A DNA stretch of 64,000 bases from Acholoe squamosa. Its lineage: Eukaryota > Annelida > Polychaeta > Phyllodocida > Polynoidae. Below are positions 36,832-48,680 of the stretch, one piece after another (within the stretch, counting starts at the first letter, position 1; every line of letters begins with the position of its first letter). The notes under the pieces were generated by a model. That model ran no database searches and was not told the origin of the DNA. It worked only from the letters and a program-made list of their open reading frames with translations. Location: positions 53,248,785 through 53,312,784 of the forward strand of contig OX439039.1 of assembly GCA_949317995.1 (NCBI GenBank). Reading direction: 5' to 3'. A program made the translations under genes and the position numbers.

Positions 36832-37149
36832 CCCTGGAAACAAGGAACGACTTTTCACCACTTTGACACGAGTAAATTTGGTGAAAATTTGGTTCAGCAG
36901 AAATTCTTGTGAAATCTTGTGAATTTCACAAGTTCTTCACATTTTATTGTCAGATGCATGTAGGCCTACATGTGAAAGTCATGTGAAATTCACATGAAAT
37001 CGCATGAATTTCATGTGACTGCTGAATTTCACGTGAATTGCTGCTCACAAATTCACGTGAATTCATGTGATCAATAACATGAATTACACCAAATTTTCTT
37101 GTGAAATCACATGAATTTCACGTGAATTCACAAGAAATTGTTTCTAGGG
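36832..37149. mobile_element. TA-flanked element of TTCACATGAA palindromes, inserted in minisatellite
   Basis: The ends are CCCTGGAAACAA and TTGTTTCTAGGG, flanked by TA on both sides. The interior is dense with self-complementary words TGTGAAATTCACATGAA and TTCACGTGAA. Removing the element and one TA restores the array word CAGTATGTTATAGG, so the target site is visible. Confidence 0.85.
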
Positions 37150-37265
37150 TATGTTATAGGTCTTTTTACAGGCCTCTCTCTATTGGACAGACTGAATGTT
37201 ATAGGTCTGTGTACAGGTCTCCCTGTATTGGACAGAGAGTATGTTATAGGTCTGTTTACAGGCCT

Positions 37266-37267
37266 CC

Positions 37268-37359
<92 letters not shown>

Positions 37360-37405
37360 TCTGGCTGTATGTCTGTCTGTCTGTCTGTCTGTCTCTGTCT
37401 CTGTC

Positions 37406-37459
<54 letters not shown>
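37266..37459. repeat. Compound microsatellite (CT)n (CA)n (GTCT)n (CT)n
   Basis: Pure CT run, then CA run, then GTCT units and a second CT run. The 115-123-codon frames crossing it on both strands encode only Ser-Leu or Arg-Glu runs and are not genes. Confidence 0.95.
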
Positions 37460-38040
37460 GATACCATTCAGACTGTATGTTATAGGTCTGTTTACACATG
37501 TCTCCCTGTATTGGACAGAATTATGTTATAGGTTTGTTTACAGACTTCCCTGTATTGGACAGACAGTATGTTATAGGTCTGTTTACACAGGTTTCCGTGT
37601 ATTGGACAGACAGTATGTTATAGGTCTGTTTACAGACCTCTCTGTATTGGACAGACAGTATGTTATAGGTCTGTTTACACAGGTTTCCGTGTATTGGACA
37701 GACAGTATGTTATAGGTCTGTTTACAGATCTCTCTGTATTGGACAGACAGTATGCAATAGGTCTTTTTACACAGGTGTCCCAGTATTGGACAGACAGTAT
37801 GTTATAGGTCTGTTTACAGATCTCTCTGTATTGGACAGACAGTATGTAGTAGGTCTGTTTACACAGGTTTCCTTGTATTGGACAGGCAGTATGTGATAGG
37901 TCTGATTACACAGGTTTCCCTGTGTTGAACAGACTGAATGTTATAGGTCTGTGTGCAGGCCTCTCTGTATTGGACAGACTGAACGTTATAGGTTTATGTG
38001 CAGGCTAACCTGCATTGTACAGTTATGTATTATGCTTCTG

Positions 38041-39985
38041 GCTGCCAACCTATGTTGGATAAACTGTATCACAGCAGGGTTGTGGGTGAGGGGGAGAGAG
38101 AGATAAGAGTGTGTGTTGAGATATCAGCAGCATGTTGACTAAGTGCTGCAGACCCCTGGGTCACACAGAGGTGCGCAAACACATCATGATTGGTGACGAT
38201 TTACAGCAAACATGGTCGTGGCAGCAGGTGGATAGTGCAGCCGCCGGTAATAAGCCAGATCCATATTAAAGTAATGCCTCTGGTAGCCGTGCAGTACTAC
38301 TCATAACCAATGTAGAATTGTCAGCATGCAAATTCAAATTATACATATATATATGTGTGTGTGTGTATTTGAATGAGGGAAGGGCATCAAGGCTCTAATT
38401 AGCATGATGATTATTAGAAGTGTCTATTTAGTATTAGGTCACAAACACATCTTCGTGTGTGTGACGAAAGAAAATCTACCATTATAGCTGGCCTATGATG
38501 CGTGTTTTGAGGCGATGATTCTGTCATCAGCAAAACACCAAATATATATTTTTTTTTGTTTTGATATCGAAATTCACATTTCAGTCTTCTACAGCACCGC
38601 AAAAAAAATAATAATGTTGGTGCATGAAATTCATCATTAAAGGGGATCAAGTTATTAATCAATTTCAAATTGACATTGGGCTAATTGTGGGTCTGTGCAT
38701 AATATTCCCATTGAGAGGTGATTAAAGTCGAATTAATCCTAGCCAAATAATTTCTTTCTATATGGCATTTTTTAATGGTTTCTAATTATCACAGGTCATG
38801 CATGCCCCTTATCAGGGATTGAACAAAACAGGGAATTCCCCCAAACAGGCTGTGTGAACAGTGATACATGGGCCGGGCATAAATATAGATAGGATATAGA
38901 TCACTGTAGATTGTAACATAGCGGAGTCAGCATCTATAGGTGAGGATTCAGTGCACGGTGTTGTATGCTACTATAATTAAATGTTATTCATGTGAATGTC
39001 AAGTCAAATTAGTGTGTTACCTAACTTTATAATGCTTGAACATTTTACTCAGCTGCAAAACATATTAAGTGAGAATGGACTAGATTAATGCCAGATCAAA
39101 TCGTTTTGGGAGTTTTCAACACAATTTTGGAAAAGAAAACGTTTCAGGAAGAAAAATTGTAAAAATATTTGTTAGTTACGTCTTTTGTGTCAAAACTATG
39201 TTATTTCATATACTAGGAAAAAAACGTTTTATTGGAATGGAAAAAGATTAACGTCGTTTAAGTCTGCTTTGACGTATTTTACCAATGGTATGACAGAACT
39301 GAAAGGATATTTTAGAGTTGTTTTTAACTTGGCAAAAAAAGGTTTTTCTTTCCTTTTCTGCAAACTACTCAAAATATTGCAAAGTGAAATCATGAATGGC
39401 GTGTTTGTTATAATGTACAATTGTGCACCGTAATGCTTCATGTGCCTGAGAGACGAGTATCATATTTATCCACAGTCATATGCAACAGATCCACATTCTA
39501 ATGTGCAAATAAGAAAAGTAAATTCTATGTTATGTGGTCTTCTGAAACCACACAACTTGTAGATATTTGAAAATAAAATGGATGTACCGATATATTTCAC
39601 TAACCTTGGACTCAGGCCAAATAAGAAAGGGGTTTGTGTCCAGTAACCCAACCGACCCTAGCAAAAAAGGAGCAAAAAAAACTTTCTTTTTGTGATTTTG
39701 AAGGATTTTGTCTCATATTTTCATATTTTAAAGATTTTTTTCATTATTTTTTGAGGATTTTCCTGTATCCTCTTCATGTTCTTCCCCTCTCTCACAGTTG
39801 TCATTTCCCCATCATTATTTTACAATGAAATCAAAGAATTTGATACATCCATCGATATGTGACCTAACATTTCCTATATGAATGTAAAAAAAAAAAATCA
39901 AAAAAAGAATCCGACCAACCAACCCTAGCTTATCAAGTTATGTTACTGGAAACACACCTTTATTTTTTTTTTTTTGCCTCAGCTG
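38041..39985. other. Non-coding AT-rich stretch
   Basis: Contains a GT-rich dinucleotide tract near 38345-38370 and short homopolymers. Frames of up to 84 codons have no motif. No inverted-repeat element was recognised. Confidence 0.45.
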
Positions 39986-39988
39986 CCA

Positions 39989-40051
39989 GTCTGCAAGGGA
40001 CAAAATCGCAGAGATATTTGAGCCCTAAATCGCCATGTGGGATTCGACCTT
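39989..40051. mobile_element. Right-end fragment of the AGGTCGAATCCC family
   Basis: Carries AAGGGACAAAATCGCAGAGA and then CGCCATGTGGGATTCGACCT with no left partner nearby. Confidence 0.7.
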
Positions 40052-40149
40052 TGATATTGCAGAGATCACGAATTTTAGCCATAGGCCTATATTTAGATTA
40101 CCCCGTGATCTGATTCCCACCCTCTCTAATCATGATATATCATGTGGAT

Positions 40150-40493
40150 AGGTCGAATCCCGCGTGGCGAAAAATGGCTCGAATATCTCTGCAATTTTGA
40201 AACTGTTGCGTTTATGGGACCTGCCCCAAATCCGCAAGGGTTATAAATACAGAAGGTTGCATAGAACACAAGCAGTCCTTTACGATTTTACACCAGAGAA
40301 TGTGTAATATGCAGAGCTATTAACAAAGTGAAAATATCTCAAAGGGTACATGATAAAACACAACAGTGTCCTTGTGTTCTATACACCCTGATGTATTTAT
40401 ACACATTGCAAATTTGTGGTAGACCTCATAATCACAACAGATTCAAAATCGCAGAGATATTTGGGGCATATTTCGCCAAGTGGGATTTGACCT
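40150..40493. mobile_element. AGGTCGAATCCC TIR element with GAT target duplication
   Basis: A 344-bp copy with GAT on both sides (40147-40149 and 40494-40496). Its right terminus is slightly diverged (TGGGATTTGACCT). The interior differs from the 240-bp copies, so this is a subfamily sharing only the ends. Confidence 0.88.
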
Positions 40494-41000
40494 GATGAAT
40501 CTATATAACCCAACTCAATCAATACCATAAGCCAAAATCTTCTGTGAAGATACTCATAACGGTATATTATCCGGATCCATGCGCTACTCGTGGACTAGAA
40601 GTATAGGCCTCATAGATTAGCTTCAATTTTCCTGAGGGTATTCAACTTATATTTGTTTTGTTTTTTCTGATAGGCTACATGTGCGTGATTACAACCCTTT
40701 CCATTGTTGCAGGAGGAGCTTAACCAACGACACCCATACCCTTGACATGGCAATTTTGACCAAATGCTCAAAACATGACGATTTTACTGAAAAACTATGG
40801 GCAATTTGTTGACTCTTGTCGAGGGGATTTTAGTAATGAAATTACCTTTGTTAGTCGCATTTGGGCTTTAAGATAAGACAGTTGTTAAGAAGTGGTCATT
40901 TTTTTAACAACGGGGGAAGTGGACTTTTGCATGCGCGCCAAAAATTGTCATGTACCCACCCACTAAGAGAGGTCTGACCCCCCCCCAAAAAAAAAAAAAA

Positions 41001-41070
<70 letters not shown>

Positions 41071-41765
41071 TTATTAAAAAAAACAACTAGCAAAGGATAT
41101 CAAGTGTCTCCACAGGATTTAGTTTTTCAAAAATGGAAACCATTATAAATGATTTCGTACATAGACTCTTTAATTTCTCTTAACCCATGCAGTGATCATC
41201 AAGCGTTATGGCAAGAGTAGAATATACAGGTGTGGCAGCTTTATGATTCAGCCTACACAGACGTCCATCAAATGGGTGTGGTATAGGTGTACAGAGTGAT
41301 GGGTGCATAATGTCTTATAATGATCCATGTGCTACAGAATAAAATTACCCCCCCCCCAGCGCCCCACCTACTCTTATGAAAGGCACATAATATACATAGG
41401 TTAGATATCGCAATTAGCATTGTGCGTGAAATTAGAGTTTGTATTCCCATGGAAAGACTTTTCCATGTGTATCGGAGCTAACTCCTTTTTTTCTTCATCT
41501 TATTTATAATCTTTCGTTTTTCATTTCTGCCCATTTGCCCCCGCCTATTGGTCAATGTGTAGTACCACCTACCTTGATTCTGTCCCCAATCTGCCTGAGA
41601 CGGTTCATTTTCATGGTCACTGCTGCAAATCGTGTAATGAGTTTGGTCGCCTTATCGGTTTGTTGCTGCTATCACTGCCATATAACCAGCCAGTACACAA
41701 ATCCCAGGTCCCAGAACTCCAATCTACCAATCCCCGCTCCCCCTCATTGCAGCAGCCTCCCCCTA
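40494..41765. other. Non-coding stretch with (GA)n microsatellite
   Basis: A C run, an A run and (GA)n lie at 40979-41067. A fragment starting GTGGTCATTTTTTTAACAAC at about 40893 resembles the starts of the G-rich blocks at 49.97 and 61.93 kb. Frames across it, including a 113-codon one at 41439, lack motifs. Confidence 0.5.
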
Positions 41766-43730
41766 CCCAGCAAATCCTAGTGAACATGAGTGATGCTGGG
41801 TGAGGAATGTGTGAGTACATTGAGTGATAACGAATAATGTCATTTTGTGTGATACAATGTCAACTCTCACTCAGCTTGACAAACCTTCACTTACTTCAGT
41901 AAGACCTGAGAGAGCATGCGTCAACATGTGTCAATACTTGTCAACTCTCACACCCCTTCACATGTCTTCACTCATTTCCATAAAGATGTGAGGGGAACTG
42001 GGTGAGCAAGTGTCAACATGTGTCAATACTTGTTAACTCTCACACAGCTTCACATGTCTTCACTCATTTCCATAAAGATGTGAGGGGAACTGGGTGAGCA
42101 AATGTCAACATGTGTCAATACTTGTCAACTCTCACCCAACCTCACATGTCTTCACTCATTTCCATAAGGAGGTGATGGGAACTGGGTGAGCATTCGTCAA
42201 TACTTGTCAACTCTCAGGCAGCTTCACATGTCTTCACTTACTTCAATAAAGATGTGAGGGGACCAGGGTGAGCACATGTCAACATGTGTCAATACTTGTC
42301 AACTCTCACCTAGCATGACATTTCTTCACCAAGCCTTCAACAATAATAGACTATGGAAACTGTATGGATTCTCATGGCTTGTACTTTGCAGAGTGGGCCT
42401 ATTGAGTAAATGTCAATATGAGAATTTATGTTTCACAGAGCAAGTTCCTTTCTTACATGGCATGAAATACATATGAATCAGGAACATAATGATAGCCAAG
42501 TATATGTGATTTAGTGCATACATTAGACATAATAGCTCATTTGTTTTGTCTATGGGACATAGCACTGAATTGGAATTGCATATGTTTTACATGATATCTA
42601 AGTATCTGTTTGTCCTGGTTTGATGGGATATGAAGGTTTAATGTCTACTGATCAGCTAGATTAGAGCAAATATACAGGAACTCTTCATAGGCTGGTTAAA
42701 AAACTCTGTATTGAGTGATAATAGAGGCAGATACTTTGTCCAACATTAGCATGACAGACTGTGTGAGGAGATGTGAGCATGCGTCAAGATTCACCAACTC
42801 TCACCCACCATGACAGAACTTCACGCACAATGACACATTATGTACTATTCTGTGTTTTGATTGGTCCATTTCAAATTTCCCTCCCATTCCTTTGTTCTCC
42901 TCCTGCTTTCAAAACAGTCAGGCAGAGGCAGCCATGGAGAACAGATCTTGTGGTAGGTGGTCACACAGTTCTAGATTGATTTGACTTGAAATCCTATGTG
43001 ATAAGCATTTATACAGTAACACATTGATATTATCTACAATCCCTGAACATCTATCTTGTTGCTGAATTCAGCTATTTGTCTCAACACCCCAAATTAATGT
43101 AGAACTTTCTGTGTGAGCAAGGCTCAGGGAAATTCTGGGGAATTCAGGCTGCCATATGGGAGTGGTCATTGTTTATCAACTTGGATGTGAGTGGGTGGTC
43201 AAAATTAGATTGCTGCTGTTTATTTATGACCATTTCTTATCATTTCAACAGGCATTCTCAAGACTGATACAAGGAAAATTCAACTCACACAGCTGACAGA
43301 ATATCTATCCTTTTTCAAGCAAAGTGGGCAACACATGACATGCAGAGGAGAGACATCTTCAATGGGAACCAGCATGAACAGCTGAATTGATGTTAATAAA
43401 GTTATGAAATATCAGAAATCCTCAACCACCTGCAACCCCCCCCCCCCCTGCCTATCCCCCACCCACAAATTAGTCTGTGCGTCAATATATGTGATACTGT
43501 GTCATGACCCATGTGTCAGTGTGTGTGATAATGTGTGATGACACATGATGTCATCATGTGTCATTGTTGGTGAAGGTTCACGCATGTTGACTCAACTTCA
43601 CAAATTGGGTTGGGATGTTCACGCATGCGTCACATCTTGTCATGGTCTGTGATCACCCACGCGTCAAGTCCTAAGAGCGCATGGGGTGAGGCGGGCGCAG
43701 CATGACAAAAGTTGACACAGATTTGCTGGG
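41766..43730. mobile_element. CCCAGCAAATC TIR element (1965 bp) containing tandem repeats
   Basis: The ends are CCCAGCAAATC and GATTTGCTGGG, with TA on each side. The left interior (41855-42315) holds about five head-to-tail units of roughly 90 bp containing GTGTCAATACTTGTCAACTC and CTTCACTCATTTCCATAA. Related words (TGTGTCA, CATGCGTCA) recur at 42770-42835 and 43480-43700. No transposase frame is visible, so it is non-autonomous. Confidence 0.7.
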
Positions 43731-43777
43731 TAGCTACTCACCCACGCAGCACTCATCACACCAGTCACAATCAGTGC

Positions 43778-44140
43778 AGAAGGGTGTTGCTCCTATAGTA
43801 AAAGGAAGAGCTGGCTAAAAATGTCCCTGTTTCCAGTCCTTTCTTTTCATGTAGCTATAACTTGTCCCTTTTGTTGCCCACAAGTGGACATTCAAGTACG
43901 GTGCTCAAAAAGGGGATTTGAGTAGTTACCTAGTTGGGAGAAGTCAGTCAGTATAATGTACTATAGAGTGTGTGACATGAGTAGGTACCTGATAGTGCAG
44001 CTTTCTCTGTTTTAAACAAGGCAGGTGACTTTTCAGACTAATGTGGTGAGTGCAAGTTGAATGGTGAAGCAGAGCGTGACTTCTTTTGAAAAGAGGGTAC
44101 CTACTGACAGTTCTTTTTACCATAGGAGCAACACGCTCCT
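43778..44140. mobile_element. TIR element with GTGTTG-CTCCTATAG ends, copy 2
   Basis: Closely similar along its whole length to 9607-9965, including the inverted ends. It lies just outside the right end of the 41766-43730 element. Confidence 0.85.
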
Positions 44141-44600
44141 GACCACTCCCACAAATCTTGGTCTGCCACATATTGTCCACATAATACTAAATGTCGTCAT
44201 CCACATGCTGTGGACAATGCTTTAATTATTATTTATAATGATCACCCTAGGTTCAGTATGGGTATTTTATGAACGATTTGTACCGGTATATTAGCTTGAT
44301 TACTGACATTATTGTGGTAAATAGCCAACTATAGTATGAAGGGAAATTTGTCAGTTTGTTTATTCTATGGTGAATAAAACAAACCTACATTGGTTATATC
44401 AGAGTGGTGGGTATTATAACTATTATAAAAATATAACCCACTCGGCTCCATGTATACAGGTCTATAGGCTTAACCAAAAATGTGTGTACCTTCATGTACT
44501 GCCCATAGTCCACTAGGTCTCTCCCCAGCATTAATACCGGTTGTGTACATGACTCATTCGCGCGATAGAGGGCAAATGGACTATGGCTTCATGAAATATG

Positions 44601-44839
44601 GGTAACTCGTCCCTGACTCGACCACTAGGCATGTTGGTACCTTGATTCGACCATCCAGCATTATTTTGAGTTCCTTTCACAAAATGTTAGGATTGTTGGT
44701 GTCAAATGAAGGATATTCATACTGTAGTTTATAAATAAAAATGTCAATTGGTAGCTATCTACTATCTGGAAGAAGTTAACCCAGGGTGGTCGACTTAAGG
44801 TACCAACATGCCTATTGGTCGAGTCAGGGGCGAGTTACC
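44601..44839. mobile_element. TIR element with ~50-bp ends (GGTAACTCGTCCCTGACTCG)
   Basis: A 239-bp element. The left 50 bp run through ACTAGGCATGTTGGTACCTT and the right 50 bp are the inverse, ending CGAGTCAGGGGCGAGTTACC. No clear target duplication. No coding content. Confidence 0.8.
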
Positions 44840-45273
44840 CTAGACACTCTGTAGCATGTGGACAATACGGGATACAACCCTTCCCCACCTGCAACTTGGT
44901 GATGGACAAGTGTTTCCTGTGGGCTTAGTCTGCAGGTCTCTTCAGTCCGCGGATATTATTCAAAGGTAATTAGGTCATGTACGCAATGCCAATGACCTTT
45001 GATATCGATATTTGTTCCACTATATAAGCCATATTCCAAATCGGTCTGGAACTAGATCTATGAAAGCAGTGAGACTCGCGAGAAAGGCTAAGCACGTTTT
45101 GGACCGTGTTTTTTTTTCTGTAATAACGTCTTTCAGTGTCCAAAAACATCTAAAAATACCCATTACAGATTGTTTTCTTCCAAAACAAACGTGTTTTTTT
45201 TCTCAAACATTTAGAATAGATGTACACAATGTGTATGTAAATTGACCCTGGACCCCTGCCCTTCCCCACTGTG

Positions 45274-45495
45274 TATAGGGAACAGAGCCATTCCTGTATG
45301 GAGGTGGCCATCTTGAAACCAGTTATGTAACTGGGCCCCGACGGCCATCTTGGATCTATACATAGCCTAATATAGACTATTAGGAGGGGCCAACCAAAGT
45401 AAACTGTACAAAGAGTCCAACTGCTGATCTAGCCCCCGACTACATAAGCCACCTAGCTAATTTGTTTGGTACTAGCAATGGCTCTGTTCCCTATA
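45274..45495. mobile_element. TIR element with TATAGGGAACAGAGCCATT ends
   Basis: A 222-bp non-coding element with nearly perfect 19-bp inverted ends, left TATAGGGAACAGAGCCATT and right AATGGCTCTGTTCCCTATA. The outer TA may be the target duplication. Confidence 0.8.
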
Positions 45496-45693
45496 CCTTC
45501 ACGCCTTTGGCTTACCCCCTCCCCCCGCCCCCAGACTTTTCATTGCAGTTTTAACGACTGTTTAAAGTGGATGGAAAATATACTTACTGCTAGGACAACT
45601 AGCAACTTTTCTTCAATTCAGGCAACTTTTTAACACAAACATCACAGTTTCCTGGAACTCTTATCTATAGTGCCATTACTCAATTTACGTTGA

Positions 45694-45905
45694 AGGTCGA
45701 ATCCCGGCACTTGGCGAAAAATGTCTGAAATATCTCTGCGATTTGTATCTCTGTGCATTATGTATTCTCTGGCCTAAAATCACAAAAAAACGTGCCCCTG
45801 TTCTATACACCCTGCTGTAGCAAAGTTGGGATGGGTCCAAAAATTGCAAGAGATTCAAAATAGTAGAGATATTTGGGCCAATGTTCGCCATGTGGGATTC
45901 TACCT
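45694..45905. mobile_element. AGGTCGAATCCC element, diverged copy
   Basis: About 212 bp, left end AGGTCGAATCCCGGCACTTG, right end TGTGGGATTCTACCT. The flanks do not form a 3-bp duplication. It appears older than the copies at 21717 and 28168. Confidence 0.78.
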
Positions 45906-46175
45906 ATAAACGACACCACCACATTGAAAAAGGACCAGCAACTTAACTTTCCTGTTCAAAGTGTAAACAGCTGTACTCATATCTTTAGCAAATTTATAAA
46001 TCATAGCCAAGCCCCTGGCTTACTCTGGTTGGACCAACAACGTTTGAATAATTAAGACCATTAATCGTATTTGCTAGTTCATTGAATGTGCTGAAAATTC
46101 CAGGTCTTGATACTTATTTTTTTGCTTGCAATGTTGCAGTGCTGGTTTTATATGTTATGCCTTTAAAGCTACTTG

Positions 46176-46350
46176 GGGGGGCATCCACAAATGACGTCAT
46201 GCTGGAGGGGGGAAGGGGGGTCAGGCCCGGCATGACGAAATTAATTTTCCATATACCTTCAGCATTGCAAAATTTGCCAAAAGCATGACGAGGGGGGAGG
46301 GGGGGTCAAAAAAGGTCAAATTTTGCATGACGTCATTTATGGATGGCCCC
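46176..46350. mobile_element. TIR element with GGGGGCATCCACAAATGACG ends, TTG flanks
   Basis: About 175 bp. The left end GGGGGCATCCACAAATGACG continues into TCATGC and is matched by GCATGACGTCATTTATGGAT followed by GGCCCC. TTG flanks both sides. The inside is G-rich. It sits 28 bp from the AP-2-array element. Confidence 0.75.
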
Positions 46351-46378
46351 TTGGTCCTAGACCTACCAGTTGAGACGG

Positions 46379-48213
46379 GGCGTTCGGGCAGGGGTTTTCT
46401 AACGATATCTATTGCATTATGGGTAGGGGTGACCTCGAACGCTAACTACACCACCTGAGCTGGTAGCCTCAACCCCCTTCCACCCCAGCCTGGACTGGCT
46501 AGGTACCAGTCCTTAGCTATGCTTGGGAGTGTAGTAAGTTGACTCAGGGATCAACATTGACCCACATGGGGAGGACCAATAGGGGGTGGCCTTACAAACC
46601 AGCATTGATCCCTCGGCCATACCACAAACGTACCGAGACCGTTGAGTTAGGTGCAGGATGCAACTTGCTACGTTGGACTATGCCCTAAGGACCTGGTGCC
46701 GAGCCACATGGGAGTGGCGCGTAAATTTCCACACTTGGAAATTTGTTCCCACGCTGACTGGGAAGGAGGAATGGAAGAGAATGGATGCCCCTGGGACATT
46801 GATGCCCCCCGGGCATCGATGCCCTGGGCTTAGATGGGAGCCTTTTCTTGTCAATGAGAAAAGCTTTAATTTTCCTGTCTATTTAGGCCCTCAGGGCATA
46901 TCTAAGGTATCTATGCCCTGAGGGCCTACCATCGATGGCCTAAGGGCATAGAGATTACACTGAGCCTACTTGCATCTACAATACGCTGGTATGCCCTGAG
47001 GGTATCATCTATGCTCTTAGAGTACCATACTCTATATAATAATGAGGGAGTCCACATTCATAGTTAATGTACCGATAGTCTATAGAAGGATAGAATATGC
47101 CCTTAGGGCATAGGTCATGCTTACTTTGCCCTAAGGGGATGTGTCAGGTAATTCAATGCATAAATTTTCATAGCAGGAATGTAATGCTTGGAGGACATGT
47201 ATTAGTGAATTTTTCTCTATAGAGGTAAGGAATAGGCCTATGTCCTTGGGGCATGTAGCCTACCTATCGATGCCCTGAGGGCATAGTGTATTTTAATTCA
47301 GTATGTGGAAACATTGGCTTATCAAATTTTACAAGTACCATGAGAAACATGCCCCAAGGGCATACATTGGCTGACCATAGTGCATAGAAGCAAGGTATAT
47401 GCCCTTAGGGGAAGCATGCCCTAGGGGCATACATTTGTCACCATTGATATAGATCTATGATCAGTTTTTGGTTGTAGCCAGCAGGGCAACAAAATGCCCT
47501 AAGGGCATTGATGCTACGATCAGTATAGGTAATGCCCTGAGGGCATGCAATCGTCAGTTGTATTCTCTATAGGTATTTAATGGAGAGACCCATGCCCTGG
47601 GGGCATGTTTTACACTGATAATGCCCTAAGGACATTCATTCTCCAATCATAGTGTAGGCCTACATAAGGAAGTACAAGTTCTACCTCCATTACCTAGAGG
47701 AACAGACCCTGAGGGCAGGGATAAAATTACTGGTGAAGGCATGAATATGCCCTTAGGGCATTCATAGGCCTGAAAGTGATAATGCCCTGAGGAGATCATG
47801 TATAACCCCCTCTTACCCCTACTCCACTTCCCATAGGAAAGTGACGCCAGCTACACGCGTAATTTCCGCACCACCCCACACGGTTTTCTGTATGTCCGCA
47901 GGGCATAGACGAACATAGTAAGTTGTATCCTGCAAGTTAGGTATATAGTCGAGGCATTCGGGGAATGGCCAAGGGATCAATGCTGGTTTGTAAGGCCATC
48001 CCCTATTGGTCTGCCCCATGTGGGTCAATGTTGATCCTGTAGAGTGTGGTGAACTTACTCTGCTCCCAGGTGTAGTAAAGGACTGGTACCTAGCCAGACC
48101 TGGCTGGGGTGGAATGGGGTGGAGGGAACCAGTTGAGGTGGTGTAGTTAGCGTTCAAGTTCACCCCATCCCACAATGCACTGCATATTGTTAGAAAACCG
48201 CTACCCGAACGCC
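46379..48213. mobile_element. Long-TIR element (1835 bp) carrying an AP-2-like palindrome array
   Basis: The left arm, about 46379-46745, and right arm, about 47847-48213, are inverted copies of each other over roughly 365 bp. Shared words include GGCGTTCGGG, GGTTTTCTAAC, GAACGCTAACTACACCACC and CCAGCATTGATCCCT. The middle is the palindrome array described separately. No transposase frame is visible. A solo arm of the same family lies at 30999-31270. The frame of 118 codons inside the right arm has no motif and is not called a gene. Confidence 0.85.
46785..47800. promoter_or_regulatory. Array of about 20 TGCCCTNAGGGCA palindromes (AP-2 consensus-like)
   Basis: In about 1 kb I count roughly 20 full or one-mismatch copies of TGCCCTNAGGGCA, for example near 46911, 47097, 47270, 47494, 47530, 47591, 47748 and 47782. 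Central bases vary (TA, GA, GG, CC) while the outer GCCC/GGGC stay fixed. Spacing is irregular, from under 20 to about 150 bp, with otherwise unrelated AT-rich DNA between. The word matches the established AP-2 (TFAP2) matrix TGCCCYSRGGGCA. Whether a protein binds here is inference; an alternative is that the palindromes are needed by the transposon itself. Confidence 0.75.
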
Positions 48214-48586
48214 TTGACTGTTAACACTGAAATAAGGAATAGCAGAGGAGGTATTTCCATTCATATCTCAGTGCCGAGATTACCAGTAGTTGGACATAGG
48301 CCTAGATCTACGTGATTTGGGGCATTTTCACTGAAAAAAAAAACTTCAATCCTGGCGCGCGGGAAGTGTGGGAATGTGGCCGTTTGGCGCCATCTGTCGT
48401 CCGTATTTGAAACTACCTGCTTTCATCATGTTGACTTAGTTTCGTGGATAATTTTCGTAACTGTCATTATGTACGTCGACCACAAGTGTTAATGCAAAAC
48501 ATCAATTATGATCTATTGTAGCTATAAATGGGAAATATCACTTTTTTTGTGAGTTCTATCGAATTCTGGGTCGTGCGAATTCTGGG

Positions 48587-48680
48587 CCGCGCATGCGCAC
48601 ATCAACCAACCATTTTTGGCACGTGTTTGTCGCATGCAAATCTTGGTCATGCGAAGTCTGGCCGCGGGAAAATGGCGGAG
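48587..48680 (+). promoter_or_regulatory. Candidate promoter with NRF1-like and YY1-like motifs
   Basis: A GC-rich island in AT-rich DNA. GCGCATGCGCA at about 48589 fits the NRF1 palindrome, and AAAATGGCGGAG at 48670 fits the YY1 core. Both are common at TATA-less promoters of broadly expressed animal genes. They sit in front of, or within, the first exon of the plus-strand gene. The words GCATGCAAA and TCTGGTC here also occur at 52.6 and 54.7 kb, so part of the island may be repeat-derived. Confidence 0.5.

Larger units (their letters stand above)
36005..38040. repeat. 45-47-bp minisatellite (GTCTGTTTACAGGCCTCCCT), interrupted
   Basis: Units of the type TATGTTATAGGTCTGTTTAC followed by CCTCCCTGTATTGGACAGACAG recur at 36030-36260, 36795-36831, 37150-37265 and 37470-38000 (about 11 tandem units in the last block). 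The array is broken by unrelated sequence at 36260-36790, a TA-flanked element at 36832-37149 and a CT/CA microsatellite at 37266-37459. Confidence 0.85.

Noticed and set aside
37101-37499. 115-123-codon frames on both strands
   Set aside because: They translate the CT/CA microsatellite and flanking minisatellite; composition is pure Ser-Leu or Arg-Glu with no motif.
47819-48175. 118-codon minus-strand frame
   Set aside because: It lies in the right inverted arm of the AP-2-array element and has no motif or splice context.
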